Shown in pieces: positions 1 through 11,490 of a stretch of 64,000 nucleotides of DNA. The position numbers were made by a program, and so were the translations under genes. Within the stretch, counting starts at the first letter, position 1. Every line of letters starts with the position of its first letter. Origin of the DNA: Glandiceps talaboti (taxonomy: Eukaryota > Hemichordata > Enteropneusta > Spengelidae); contig NC_135566.1 of assembly GCF_964340395.1 (NCBI RefSeq), positions 7,707,501 to 7,771,500 of the forward strand, read 5' to 3'. The notes beneath the pieces were generated by a model. The model made no database searches. It saw nothing but the letters and a program-made list of their open reading frames with translations, and was not told where the DNA came from.

Positions 1-519
1 GCAAGTTTCAGTCTCATTGACCAAGTACTTTTTGAGATATAAGTTTTTGACCGAAATTCATATTACTATTGTGGCTATCATAATGACCATTTGAAACCGA
101 TAGCCTAGCCGATCAGGAAAGCAGGTTTCGGTAACTGTTGTCTGCAACATCCACGGATTTGTGTCAACATGAACGCTGTCGATGGTGATCAGAAAACATA
201 GGATGTAATGAAACCATGAAAGTTGAAACATAGTTCACTGTTACCTTTGAATGTGAATGAAACCAATGGTTATTTATCCATCCTGTGATAACCAACCTCT
301 GAGGTCAATCTAATAACTCCTGGCACATCACGAAAATTTTGTAAGTAATAAGTTGCAAACACGGTCTCTTAAATGTAAGATAAAACAGGCTTTTCGAGCC
401 ACGACTCGTTTTAAATGCATGTAATTTTAAAAGTTTCATAATGTACATGCATAGAGTTGCCCATCTAAATTTTGATACTGCACATGTTTCTAGCCTCCTT
501 TCTCTACAAATGCACGTTT
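1..519. other. Sequence left of the LINE remnant, no gene seen
   Basis: AT-rich non-coding sequence. I see no conserved coding stretch, RNA gene or tandem repeat here. Confidence 0.5.
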
Positions 520-1002
520 TAGGATGATGATAATTATTATTATTAGTGTTTTATTTCTTGTAAGAAAACACGCTACACGTTCGTCTTAGCGCGTTGTACA
601 GACCGGACTTTAAAATTGCAAAAAAAAAGTAAAGAAAATACCAGCACACATAGAGGTACTAAGTATAAAACCTACTCACTGAAATAATTCACATTGTATA
701 AAAACCGACAAGTTAAAATCAATCACTTCCAATAAAACCGACCAGTTAAATTAAATTTCTTGAAATGTCTAAAAAAAAAAAGGTGTGTCTTTAAACTACG
801 TTTAAAAATGTCAACTTCTTTGCATTTCTTATTTCAAATGGAAGCGAATTCCACAGAGAGGGTGTGCACACTGAAAAAGCCCTCTGGTATATAAGATTTA
901 TTGAAATTGCCACCTGGTTGCACCACAACCATGATAATAGGGAAAGGTATCGTTGAGAAATAAATGTGTATACTTTCTGAATTAGTATGTTAATTGCTGA
1001 AT
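520..1002 (-). mobile_element. Decayed 3' end of a non-LTR retrotransposon (LINE)
   Basis: On the minus strand, about 790-900 encodes RAFSVCTPSLWNSLPFEIR, which matches the widespread C-terminal signature of LINE reverse-transcriptase proteins (RAFSvaaPrLWNsLPleiR). The usual continuation, FKRSLKTHLF, follows about 10 codons later in a different frame (about 755-790), so the reading frame is broken. The 3' end has an inverted GCGC-containing stem and a short (AAT)n tail at 530-546, as expected for a 5'-truncated insertion. The fragment begins directly after the stop codon of the neighbouring potassium-channel gene, so it probably supplies part of that gene's 3' UTR. The LINE clade (CR1/L2/RTE-like) cannot be decided from so short a piece. 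Confidence 0.72.
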
Positions 1003-4000
1003 TCATTCGTTTTTGTGATTGACTTTAAAGCATCTGTTCAGGGCTCGATGTATTTTTTTTCCACCTTCCAAAAGTTTTTTGGTTGATAAAGTGAAGCAAA
1101 CTGATAATACAACAAGACCTAGAAATGCATATAGCATTTGACCTATAGCAGTTGCTTTACGTTTATCTGTATTGAAGTCATAACCGAAATCCATATCTCC
1201 AAATCCAATAGTAGTGACCGTAATGAAACAGAAGTAGACAGCGTCAAAGTATGACCAGCCGTCGTTAGTTTGGAATACTTTGGCCCCTCCAATGAAATAG
1301 AGCAGCAAAATTAGTCCCAGAATAGACACTGGTACTTCCGTACCCTCATGCTCTTCCCGGTGGTCTTCAGTTTTATCAATGTCTGTTTGGACACCAATGT
1401 TTTTTTCAGAGGGCAGTCGCAAATCCACAGTGCCATTAGGGAACGAACCGCCAACAAAGTCTGGGGAGAGTTTTGGATGGACAGCCAGGTCCAACCAGTT
1501 TAAAGACCGAGATTGTGTCAACGTGTCTTTGCTATGTGTATCGAGGGCCTCGCCGATGAATTTAATCCACATAGGGTCTTTTTGTCTTTTCTCACACATT
1601 GTATCGCATTTGTAACTTTCTACATCTTCTTGCTTCCCTTTCATAAATTCTAAATCTTTCCGAAGGGGTTCAATTTTGTCTCCATTACTGAACTCGATAC
1701 TGCTGTTGACGTCATTCACGTGGCCATGGTTATCAATCCCCTCTTCGCCAGCTTCATTTACATGAATAGAACAAGGACTGTCCGGACAACTCATACCAGT
1801 TTCCAAATTAGAAACGTCCAGTTCATACATGTTATTATGAACTTCACCATGTCGGTAAACATATGGTGGCCTGTCATAGGTTTTATTTGTGGAGCATCTG
1901 AGACATTTCAGTTTTCCAAGTGCCATGCGCAATAACATGGCGATTACGTCTCCGGTGTACGAGAAGAACAACAAGGTCAAAGGTATTCCAAATAATGCAA
2001 AGATCATGCACACAACTCTTCCAAGTGACGTCACTGGAGCCAAGTACCCATCACCTATAACAGACAATTATTAAAGAATCATTTAAATTGAATGCTTTCC
2101 GTAAAGAGATGCATAATTCCCAGCTATAGCTATCATACATGATACCTCTAAATAAGAAATCAGTAGTTTACTAAAGATATTGCCAAATCACCAAAAATCA
2201 TTAATTATGCAAATGAATAATCTAGCTTTATAGGACACACATGCAATTTGCTATCATCAACGTTATATGGAATTTTATTTTCAAATTATATGGAATTTGA
2301 AGCTTTTAATCCCAAAAATAATGAATGAATGAATGAATGAATGAATGAATGAATGAATGACTGGTAACAGTATAAACTACATATTCAGTAACCTGTATTT
2401 TTGTGCCAAATTATGTAAAATTTGAAGTACGCATTCTTAAAATATACCCAAATCGTTAGATATTAACCTTATCTAAATTCATCTTAAAATGATAAAATTG
2501 CACTAGGTCAAAACTAAAGTATAGAAGATATAGATGATATAGTATTGTGTTAGGAAGTGATACATTATGACTATAAGGGCAACTGATCAGTGACTTTTCA
2601 AAATTGCCTATACGAGTAAAGAGCCATTAGAGGTAAGATTAACTATTTTACCACCCTTTTCAACCACTATGGCAGCAATTTTTTTTGAAGAGTAATTAGA
2701 CAGCAAATTTGTTTTTGTCTAGTAGGAGTACAGCAAATATTTGACTTGTACTGTAACTATTCCATATTTCAAACATATTTCCCGTATATAGAACAAGGAG
2801 TAAATAATATATATTGTACCCCTACAATGTTTGACGAATACTGAATAATGAAGTCTAGGAGGAGGAGGAACTGCTAACGAAAAAAATTATGTAAGCATAT
2901 ATAACAGTTTATATAATGCAACTTATATAATTTACTCCTTTTGGCGGGAGATATTGCTCGTCGTCAGAGGTGAAGTTCCCTCGACTTTGTATGTATTATA
3001 TGTAGTCGTCAAACACTGTACAGGTGCAATCTATATAATTCATCCATTGGTTTTGGCACAGAATTGTGCTTTTGGTGGGTAAATTTTGACAGTCGCCACC
3101 CATTGTAGAGGTGCAACTTATGACATTTCTTAATTTGGTTTTGTTCTATTTATTTTGGCGGGGAAAGGGTTTCATACTAATAAGGCTAATATGAACGATT
3201 TTGACTACAGGTCCTGTGAGAACTTTCATATTAGGAAGCAGCTGTGTGAAATACCACGTGATTGTCATGTAAATGTTAAAGATAATTGCCTAGGCCGAAT
3301 GTGATGTCAAGTATCCTTGTTTCCATGTGTTATAGTGGTTTGCCCAGGGGAATGTATATATAGATAGATTGAATACACTAAGTCCAACTCTACCGATGCA
3401 CGCATTAAATACATAGCATTCCTGTGATCAAATTAGTGCTATTCAGTATAGAAGTAGTAGAAACTAATGATTTTAATCAGATGAGTTGTTTCGATTTTCG
3501 TGAGTAGGGTGGATTATTGATTATTCTAAAAGATTCTGTAAAAGACAAAATAACCCAATCTGATTAAAATCTGATGTGGTGAAAGTGGCTAAATGCTTTA
3601 TTTGCCTTTATTTTCATTGTTTTGTGTCGTTTGTTTTTGTTCCGAGTGATCGCCTTCTTTTTGTGGGAAGGCAGCGATCACTCCGAGTCCGAACAAAAAC
3701 AAACGACACAAAACGATGGAAATAGAGGTAAATAAAGCATTTAGCCACTTTCACCACATCAGATTTTAATCGGATCGAAAATAACCTTGAAAATACAACA
3801 TTGCATTAGAAATGAGAACACATATTACGAAAGCCGAGAAAGGACTTCTGACTTCTGACTTCTGACTTCCGACTTCTGATTTCCGACTTCGGACTTCTCA
3901 CTTCTCACTTCCGACTTCTGACTTCTGACTTCTGGAAGTCCTCTCTCGGCTTTCGTACACATTAAAGTTCTTTCTAAACATTTTTTTTTTAAAAATGAAA

Positions 4001-5058
4001 CAAACAAGTGAAACAAACACCTATGTATTTACTACCCGAGATATTTCGTTTACTATCACCGTGTACAATGTACATAACAGTTTAAAAGAAGTGAACACTA
4101 GAATGAACAAAGGTCTTTTGTTTTATCGATTGAAAGTACTTAGACGTAATTGACACGGGGGGGGAGGGGATTTGAGAGACCTGAGACAGAATTAATTACA
4201 TGATACAAATTAAATATCTAATACAGGCGTTTGCATTTTTGAAAATTATCGTTAGATCTATTTCGTAGACAGACATGAAACATTTTGTCATTTCCTTGAT
4301 TTTCAGGGTTCTTTTTTTCAAGGGAGTAAACAACTGTTTACAAATGAATCCTATTGGCCATTGTCGATTTCGATCGATCGATTAATGACAAAGTGAACAA
4401 TAGATCACATCGATCGCAAGTTTAAGCTTGATTGATTGTTTGTTTGTTTGTTTGGAAACACATAGACGGTTTGCCATGTCTATTAACTTTTAATCAATAG
4501 AGCGTTGGTTGGCAAGCTTGATGTTTGTGTAGGGGAAAAGTATGTTTGATTTCCTGGATGTCATTCCATAACTATTTGCTATAAAGCAACTTTCAGTACC
4601 ATAATGCGGGAATATTTAGGGTAAGGAACATTTTCTTAGGCGCTTACTTTCTACGTAGAAGCAGACAATGTTAACTTACCTACAGTTGTGACAACAGACA
4701 CACAAAAAAGACAGGTTGATGTCCAAGTCCATAAATCTGGTCCAGTCGGTCCCTTCATTGCTTCGACGAAACGAAGATAGTATTCATCTACAACCCCTAA
4801 CGCTAAAGTGGTGAAATTAGTTGCATTTCCTTCACACAAATTCCCGATTATTTGTGTCAGATTTTGTTTGAGTTCATGCAGGTTTTTGAAATCTTCATTC
4901 GGTTTGCCATTTACACCCTCAATTTGCCTAAAAATACACATACCAACAACGAGATATATCATTAATGTCAGAGTCACAATAAAGGACGTCCAGAGCTTAC
5001 GGAGAAACGCGGAGTGACCTGAGCTGCTGTGGAGATGTGGCTGCTTCTCCCCGGTCAT
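1003..5058 (-). CDS. Two-pore-domain potassium channel (K2P), TRESK/KCNK18-like architecture
   Basis: A two-exon gene: exon 1 is 5058-4680 and exon 2 is 2054-1003, joined in phase 1 across G|GT, giving 476 residues. It has the K2P order M1-P1-M2-loop-M3-P2-M4. M1 is about residues 22-43. An extracellular cap region follows with Cys75 and N-glycosylation sequons at N66, N78 and N81. P1 is TTVGDG (125-129), and M2 is about 137-170. An unusually long cytoplasmic loop of about 195 residues follows, then M3 about 367-386, P2 TTIGFGD ending at 413, and M4 about 425-450 with a short tail. K2P channels dimerise and carry background K+ current at the plasma membrane. The long M2-M3 loop resembles TRESK, but subfamily placement is inference. 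Asp128 replaces the usual Tyr/Phe/Leu of the P1 filter. The start was chosen because it is the first ATG upstream of M1. Minus-strand AATAAA candidates lie at 902-897 and 555-550. Confidence 0.92.
2323..2360. repeat. (GAAT)n microsatellite
   Basis: About nine uninterrupted copies of the tetramer GAAT inside the K2P intron. Confidence 0.9.
3558..3775. mobile_element. Fold-back MITE with arms of about 100 bp
   Basis: The sequence from ATCTGATTAAAATCTGATGT returns as its reverse complement at the right end, with a one-base change near the tip. The arms are almost perfect and the loop (about 3652-3672) contains TTCTTTTTGTGG. This is a non-autonomous palindromic element with no coding capacity. 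I could not assign a target-site duplication or superfamily. Confidence 0.75.
3841..3936. repeat. Heptamer minisatellite (ACTTCTG)n
   Basis: Thirteen or so copies of ACTTCTG and close variants (ACTTCCG, ACTTCTC). The array is flanked by inverted copies of GCCGAGAAAGGACTTC and GAAGTCCTCTCTCGGC, which suggests expansion inside a small palindromic element. It lies in the K2P intron. Confidence 0.85.
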
Positions 5059-5370
5059 AGTTTATACAGAATCTATCAACTACACCATATAGACAATAAA
5101 AAATGTATATCCTCAATACTCCTTTGAAGCAAAGGATTTCCAGCTCGTTGCTTTACTTGGATCTTAAACTTGCGACATCCCGGCCCCTACATGATGTGCA
5201 CAATCTGTTGTCCGGCAGAGGTCTTTACAATAGCAGCGATTCAAGCTAAGTGACGAAGCACTAAATAGATTTATATAAAATGCTTCGGCAATGATGACAC
5301 TTGACAATAATGGGTATGAACGAGACTTGTCTAGTAGAATGGAAGCCGGCTGAGATGACGCGTGACAATA
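5059..5370 (-). other. Upstream flank of the K2P gene
   Basis: The presumed 5' UTR and promoter of the potassium channel. I see no clear TATA box. Bases 5316-5355 (GAACGAGACTTGTCTAGTAG onward) recur, split by a transposon, at 8479-8502 and 9215-9235. This flank is therefore itself a repeated segment. Confidence 0.45.
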
Positions 5371-5373
5371 TTA

Positions 5374-5880
5374 GGGAGCTTTCAGTATTTACAAGGGGGG
5401 AGGGTCGGAGGAAATCACACATGTTATGTTAAGGAAAACATGACCCTCCCCCATTCCCCATTTGTAAAAAGTGACCCTCCCCTTTGCCCCATTTTGTAAA
5501 ACATGACCCTCCTCATGACAATTGCATATACTGAAAGTTAATCAATATTCCCATTATATGTATACATACAAATTAAATGATTTTGACTCAGTATTAGAAA
5601 GCAATATTTGTACATATAAAGTGACAAACAGTAAAAGACTGACTAGTTACCTTTCTCTTATAATCATACACAATCTAGTTAGTATCTAAAACGTGCTTTC
5701 CATGTTGTGCATACTCTGCCTGATCTGGTCACTCGTAAAAGTTCCCTGATATCATTGCCATCATCATCATCACGTTCACCTTCAGTATTGCCATTATCAG
5801 TGTCACTCTAATCTGACTCACTGGTACTACTTGAGTCAGTACATGTATCGCTGTCCGTGTTCTCTATGACATTCAAAACT

Positions 5881-5958
<78 letters not shown>

Positions 5959-6343
5959 CCATCATCATCATCACTGCTACCATCACCATAACAACAACAT
6001 TCACATACAGTGTGAGTGATAAAGTGAGATGGGTACACTCAACAAAATGCATCGTTTATTAAACATTTTTTTTTACAATATATGTATTTTAATTTTTGTA
6101 TTTGTACATGTAAAGTACTCGTAAAAATAAATGTTGAGTGCTCATCTCACTTTTACATCTCAAAACACAAAACAAATAGACAATAATTGAATCTTCAAGT
6201 TTGTCACAAAACTACGGATTGTACAATGTGACCCTCCCGCAAATATTGTAATGCAAAATATGACCCTCCCCCAAGAACAGGTTTGTAAAATGTGACCCAC
6301 CCACCCCCGATTCCTCACCCCCTAGTAAATACTGAAGGCTCCC
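5374..6343. mobile_element. Harbinger-like MITE with TTA target duplication
   Basis: The termini are inverted repeats: the left end reads GGGAGCTTTCAGTATTTAC and the right end, reverse-complemented, GGGAGCCTTCAGTATTTAC. Both sides are flanked by TTA (5371-5373 and 6344-6346). A 3-bp TWA duplication with GG-starting termini is typical of PIF/Harbinger elements. Subterminal runs of TGACCCTCCCC occur at both ends, and an (ATC)n microsatellite sits in the middle. There is no transposase. A truncated second copy lies at 7812-8457. Confidence 0.7.
5881..5970. repeat. (ATC)n microsatellite inside the Harbinger-like MITE
   Basis: About 25 copies of the trinucleotide. Read on the minus strand it gives a poly-Asp open frame that is not a gene. 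Confidence 0.92.
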
Positions 6344-7716
6344 TTATCACTATCAAACTAACAAACATTGATGCAAAAACAACACCGGGCCCCTCTGATG
6401 TAGGTTCATGCACATACATGTACTTGTCTGTGATTCACGCGACTCTTTTATCAGTTTGTCTGTGTCTGCGAAGGTTTGTCATGTTGTAACTTAACTTTCG
6501 AGTGTATGCTTATATAATGCAACGTAATCGTCTGTCTGGTCCTAAAAATAAACTTTCAGTGTATAGATTATATGTTGAGTTTTGGGCGAAAAATCGCCAA
6601 CACACATGACAATACAACAAAACATATACACGGCATTCAAGTCTGCAATGAATACTTACAACAGATGTGGTCGTGGAGTTTGTATTTTAGCAATTCCGCT
6701 TGTGTACGGTGTACGGTCCTTTTCGAAATCTCCACGATTTTGAAATCTAAACGACAGAAGTCATTCGAGTATTTCAGAAGAACCGGATCAATACCACTCT
6801 AAAGGCAACCGTACGCTTCGTCTGTCGACTGTTGGTTCTGACAGGATACTAGTCCTGCTTGCATGTGCACGCGTTTCACTCAACACTGTGACGGAGAAGG
6901 AAGGGTCGACTTACTCCGTATGCAAGCAGGACTAAAAACCTAAACAGGATAATTGTTCATCACCGAAATGGGTGCTAAACTATTTCGTTTGAATATATCA
7001 TTTTATGTAAAGAGGTCTATGTAATGAACGAGCCGACTTCCAATTTATTAATTAATGTTTAGCTTTTTACAATTGTTAATATAATTTTGATGATAATTTA
7101 CAACATAGAGTGACTTTAATATTGAACCAAGGCTATTCGGACATCAAATATGATTGTCTCACTGCTACTCCACACTTTATCATGTATGTACCTTCAAACC
7201 AATCGGTGATCTGACACCAACATGTAGGTGAGAGTAGATCATATTAAATATGCAATCAGCCTACTTTTCTGTAATACGGTATGATGAAACCTTCAAGTAG
7301 CGGTCGGCTATTTCAATATGGAAAAGGCCTAAATGAAGACTTTCGATCGTCAACAAATAGTTACAGAATTGAAAGTCTGTGGATGTGACAAAACAACTGG
7401 TCAGGAGTGTGTTGGTAGTTTTTCAAGGGTAGCGGAGAAAATGTCCTTGTCACTACAGGAAAGAGTGTGTGGACAACATTTTGTGAAATTGGTGAATTCA
7501 TAGACCATTGATGGATGGTGTATGTTAAAGCATGTCAACAATGGAATTCGACTTTTAGTGCAAAATTCAAAATTAATTTATGAGCTTACACTCGAATTTT
7601 GTGTTACAACATGACTAACTTTCACAGACATAAACAAACGGATAAGAGAGTCGCGTGAACCTAGGGGACCCGGTGTTGATTTTTATATCAGTGTTTGTCA
7701 GTTTGGTAGTGATAAG
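6344..7716. mobile_element. Fold-back element with inverted arms of about 150-170 bp
   Basis: The left arm (6344-6517) and right arm (7568-7716) are reverse complements with small indels. Both start CTTATCACTAYCAAACTRAC and share CAACACCGGG and ACGCGACTCT blocks. The roughly 1 kb interior has no coding capacity and contains a smaller element at 6850-6934. The left tip abuts the Harbinger-like MITE exactly, so one probably inserted at the edge of the other. Confidence 0.7.
6850..6934. mobile_element. 85-bp MITE with perfect 15-bp terminal inverted repeats
   Basis: TAGTCCTGCTTGCAT at 6850-6864 is matched exactly by its reverse complement at 6920-6934. It is nested inside the larger fold-back element. 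Confidence 0.65.
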
Positions 7717-7811
7717 AATTAGACTTTTTTCGGCACCTCAAAGACAGTTTCCATTGTACACCACTGATAAAACGACGTTCTGATCACAGGCGTTTCTATA
7801 TAACTCCTGCA

Positions 7812-8007
7812 ATGGTAGTATTAAAACGTGCTTTCAATGCTGTGCATACTCTAGTCACTTGTGACAGTTCCCTGATATCATTGTCATCATCATCACCTTT
7901 ACCTTCAGTATTGCCATTATCAGAGCCACTCTAATCTGATTCACTGTTACTACTTGCGTCAGTACATGTATCACTGTCCGTGCGTGTTCCTTATGACATT
8001 CAAAACT

Positions 8008-8051
<44 letters not shown>

Positions 8052-8457
8052 GTCGTCATCGTCGTCGTCTTCGTCGTCGTCGTCACTGCTACCATCACCA
8101 TCATATTTTAACAACAACATTCACGGACAGTGTGGGTGATAAGGTGAGATGGGTACACTCAACAAAATGCATCGTTTAATATTAAACAATTTCTTACAAT
8201 ATGTGTATTTTTATTTTTGTACTTTGGCATGTAAAGTACTCGTTGAGTGCTCATCTCACGTTTACATCTCAAAACACACAAAACAAATTGACAATAACTG
8301 AATATTCAATTTGGTCACAAAACTACGGATTGTAAAATGTGACCCTCCCCCAAACATTGTAATGCAAAATATGACCCTCCCCTAAGAACAGGTTCGTAAA
8401 ATGTGACCCCCTCCCCGATTCCTCAAGCCCCCCTTGTAAATACTGATGAAGGCTCCC
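7812..8457. mobile_element. 5'-truncated second copy of the Harbinger-like MITE
   Basis: This copy aligns with 5680-6343: AAAACGTGCTTTC, the ATC microsatellite (8010-8080, with CGT variants), the TGACCCTCCCC runs and the right terminus GGCTCCC followed by TTA at 8458-8460. The left third is missing. Confidence 0.7.
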
Positions 8458-8502
8458 TTAAATGGGTGTCAGATAGTGTGAACGAGACATGTCTAGTAGA
8501 AT

Positions 8503-9214
8503 CACAGGGAAAAGGACAAACAATCAATTTTGTTCTCGCGATTTTCCTGATTTCTAATATTATTTTCTGTATATTTCAAATAAAGTTTTAAATATTGTTT
8601 CCTCTCACTGCTTGTTTTCCTATTTCCTACTTGATATCAATGTCTTATCTGAGTTTATCAGTTTTGCATTAATTAGTAGCTTGCTAATTCAAGAACAAAC
8701 TCACTAGTTATTTGCCCACATTAACGCATTATGTCGTGAGTGTAAACATCCACTGATCCGACTAATGGAGATACTAGTAACTCGGATCCGTTTGCTGCTA
8801 GACGTTCGGGCTTTCTTTCGATGCTATAACTATAAGCGAACGAAGTTCGCATGTGAGGGCTTGCCCGAACTCGGATGTTCCATCCTCGATAGCGTTGTTC
8901 GGCTGTGTGTCGTATTTTATCGGAAGAACATCCGAGGGCTAGCTGATAGACTAATCCGTGTACTGCCATTAGTCGGATCAGTAGATGTTGACACTTACTG
9001 CGCAATGTGTTATTATTTGGGCAATTGGAAAGTGAGTTTGTTCTAGGATTAGCAATCTGCTAATTAATGCAAAGTTGGAAAACTCTGATAAGACATTGGT
9101 AACAGTAGAACATATTGGGGGAGTGAGAGGAAACAATATTTAAAACTTTATTTGAAATGTAGAGAAAATAATATCGCGAGAGAACAAAATTTATTATTTG
9201 TCCTTTTCCCTGTG
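8503..9214. mobile_element. 712-bp palindromic element with 7-bp target duplication
   Basis: The ends are CACAGGGAAAAGGACAAA and its exact reverse complement, flanked on both sides by GTAGAAT (8496-8502 and 9215-9221). The arms remain complementary through most of the element. The occupied site is recognisable because the uninterrupted target, GTAGAATGGAAGCCGGCTGA, is present at about 5334-5353. The CAGGG-type terminus recalls hAT elements, though their duplication is usually 8 bp. A second fold-back core (about 8775-8955) is nested in the centre and is related to the element at 46721. Confidence 0.78.
8775..8955. mobile_element. Nested fold-back core related to the element at 46721
   Basis: TTTGCTGCTAGACGTTCGGG near the left, and GAACATCCGAGGGCTAGC with GATAGACTAATCCG at the right, match the 149-bp element at 46721-46869 in inverted orientation. 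A shared central block reads AAGCGAACGAAGTTCGC. It is non-coding. Confidence 0.6.
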
Positions 9215-9439
9215 GTAGAATGGAAGCCGGCTGAGATGAGACAAATCATCTCCTGGCTCGACAAAAATCTAAACAGTGCTAAAATTGGAATTCAGAACAA
9301 TCTTATGAACGTACATTTCTGCATCTTATCATCTGGCACAACAAAAATGAAAGAACAGATACTTATATTTAATTGTTTGTCATGTATGAAAAAAGGTATT
9401 CGTTGTCGCAATATAATGTATAAAGTAACAGTTTTATTA

Positions 9440-9527
9440 AGACTGTAAGATACGTCGTGAGTTCCGCCCTCACTGGTCTCCTCTCGGCCGATGTGTGAGG
9501 GCGCCCCGTCACGACGTACCGTTTACA
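9440..9527. mobile_element. Short MITE of the GACTGTAAGATACGTCGTGA family
   Basis: The left end GACTGTAAGATACGTCGTGA faces TCACGACGTACCGTTTACA at the right, with complementary GCCCTCAC/GTGAGGGC inside. The same terminal sequence is found at 24933 and 37157. Confidence 0.6.
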
Positions 9528-11100
9528 CACGAGATGTCGTTTTGTTTCTAGTAAACTGGCTTTCGTTGTAATACTTTATAGGAATAAAAGCATGTGTTGA
9601 TTTTATTACAGACAAGGAAATGACTAGTAGTTCAACTGATAGATAGTTCCCAAGCTTCCATGTGGCAATTTTATACATGGTTATATATTTCTCTAACACA
9701 GACATTGAACTTGTGTAGTTAAGTCTAGCCGTAGACCGTCCGTGGAGGGTCTATGGTCTAGCCTCTATTTAGTGATATTCTTTTCTTTTTGAATACACTT
9801 TCGCGGTTTTGCTGTTATTATTATTGTTGTTGTGTTCTGATTATTCTTTCATGTTTATTGAATTAAAACCACTTTACTCTGGTAGGTTATAGCATCTTGA
9901 TCAAGTTGGCAAATCATTGACAATGCAGTCGTTCGATATGGCATAAAATATTCAAATTCAGATTTCGGCATGAGTGGCACTATATTATACCCTATATACT
10001 TGAATGTTCCTTATTTTAGACTAATGACTTTCACTTCAAGCCATAATTCTAAACATATCAATCACAGCAATATAATAATTGTACCGAATCCCTTGATTAT
10101 TCCAGATGGAGTTACAAATTACAAATACATCGAGTGTCATGTACATGTAAACCAGTCAGGTATGTTGCAGTGACAGATCGGACTACAGTGTGAGGCCTGT
10201 CATTTGTAAGTGACCGGGGACGGCGTTTTGGAGTTGAACATGGCTTTCCTCAAAATACCAACTCCCAACACCCCCCCCCCCAGAGTTGATGACCAAAGCT
10301 AAAGTGACCTCCAGCAAAGACCACATTCCCCAAAATGACCCCCACCCCCATGCATAGTTTGATACGTTATTTTATATGTGTAACATAAGTGTACACTAAC
10401 AGGGTCATACGGTAATGATGGTAATAATCATGTTCATATATGTAATTGAATACATGTATTACCTTGTGTTTTGTTTTGTCATGTTTATCTAGAATCTATG
10501 GAAAGTGTACGTAATTTCCTCAGGGTGTCCCATTGCACTGTATAAATCCATTGGATACGCATTACCGTGTGGTGAGTTCAATGAACTTTAAAAGAAATGA
10601 AAGTTAACCCTAAGCCAACTAATAATACACTACTAGCCATTCTTAGACACTATCCATATATTAATTATATATATATATATATATATATTAATTAATTATG
10701 TCTTATTTGAGAAATAGTGCACATGGTGCGCTGCAAATAAAGAAAATACGGATTGGGGGGGGTACGAGAGGGGTATCCCCTCTCACAGTAGAAAAAATAG
10801 ACGAATTTATAATGTGTTCATTCATTTCACGGCACCAAAATGCAAAATGACATTTTCTTGTTGTGTTTTCCAATATTAACCCAAACTTCCAATGGTGTTT
10901 TGACCCCCCTCTCCCCTTCAAGTGGTGTTTTTCATAACGCCCCCCCCCCCCCCAGTTAAAATGACCGGCCACTATTATTAGGTTTGAAGGTTCATGTTTT
11001 GCTTTTAATAAATAAATAAATAAATAAATAAATAGTAGTGTACATCAGCGGGAGTGGAAAATCACATAACGTTGCATCATGTAGTTCTATTTTTAAACCC
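9528..11100. other. Intergenic sequence left of XBP1
   Basis: No gene seen. Notable items are a small hairpin at about 9728-9765 (TAGACCGTCC / GGAGGGTCTA), several poly-C runs (10261-10283, 10940-10954) within CCCC-rich repeats, an (AT)n tract at 10669-10690 and an (AAAT)n tract at 11006-11034. Confidence 0.5.
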
Positions 11101-11319
11101 TTGACATGATGGTAGTATCAATATGTTTATAGTAAAACGTCAATACGGCCACGTTTACATCTTCTGCGTGTATATCGGATACACACTTTGACTACGTCAT
11201 TTGTGTATGATGACTACACATGTACATCTTGCATCATTCAATGAAGCATGCAAATGAGGTTACATTTGTCATCCAATCAATATGGAGCTTTGTAGTGACA
11301 TCATTTCTATTTTCGTTGG

Positions 11320-11338
11320 CCAATCACAAATCGACACG
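11320..11338 (+). promoter_or_regulatory. ERSE-like element (CCAAT-N9-ACACG)
   Basis: CCAAT at 11320-11324 is followed after exactly nine bases by ACACG at 11334-11338. This is one mismatch from the endoplasmic-reticulum stress element CCAAT-N9-CCACG, which is bound by NF-Y and ATF6. It lies about 150 bp upstream of the XBP1 start codon. XBP1 is an ATF6 target in mammals, so the position is sensible. Function is inferred. Confidence 0.5.
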
Positions 11339-11490
11339 GTGGTTTAGTTGGAAAATATAACGAGTGCCACATCATATACATAGAATGTAGGGACAGCAGA
11401 GCAAGTCGTCGTTTTTTTTCGCCAGATTTCACCCACATTTGGGTACAGCAAGACCCATTTCTCTATATCTGTGAGATAAGAGAAACCAAG

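Larger units (their letters stand above)
2055..4679 (-). other. Intron of the K2P channel gene
   Basis: A single intron with a GTAAGT donor at 4679 and a TTATAG acceptor ending at 2055. It interrupts the first pore filter codon. It contains a (GAAT)n run at about 2323-2360, a fold-back element at 3558-3775 and a heptamer minisatellite at 3841-3936. Confidence 0.85.

Noticed and set aside
791-1006. Independent 71-codon gene
   Set aside because: The C-terminal half is the LINE signature with a frameshift; the N-terminal half has no similarity I recognise.
5808-6038. Acidic poly-Asp protein
   Set aside because: It is the ATC microsatellite inside a MITE; the poly-Ser frame near 7954-8139 arises in the same way from the second copy.
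8765-9046. Overlapping 93-94 codon frames on both strands
   Set aside because: They fall within the 712-bp palindromic element and reflect its inverted arms.
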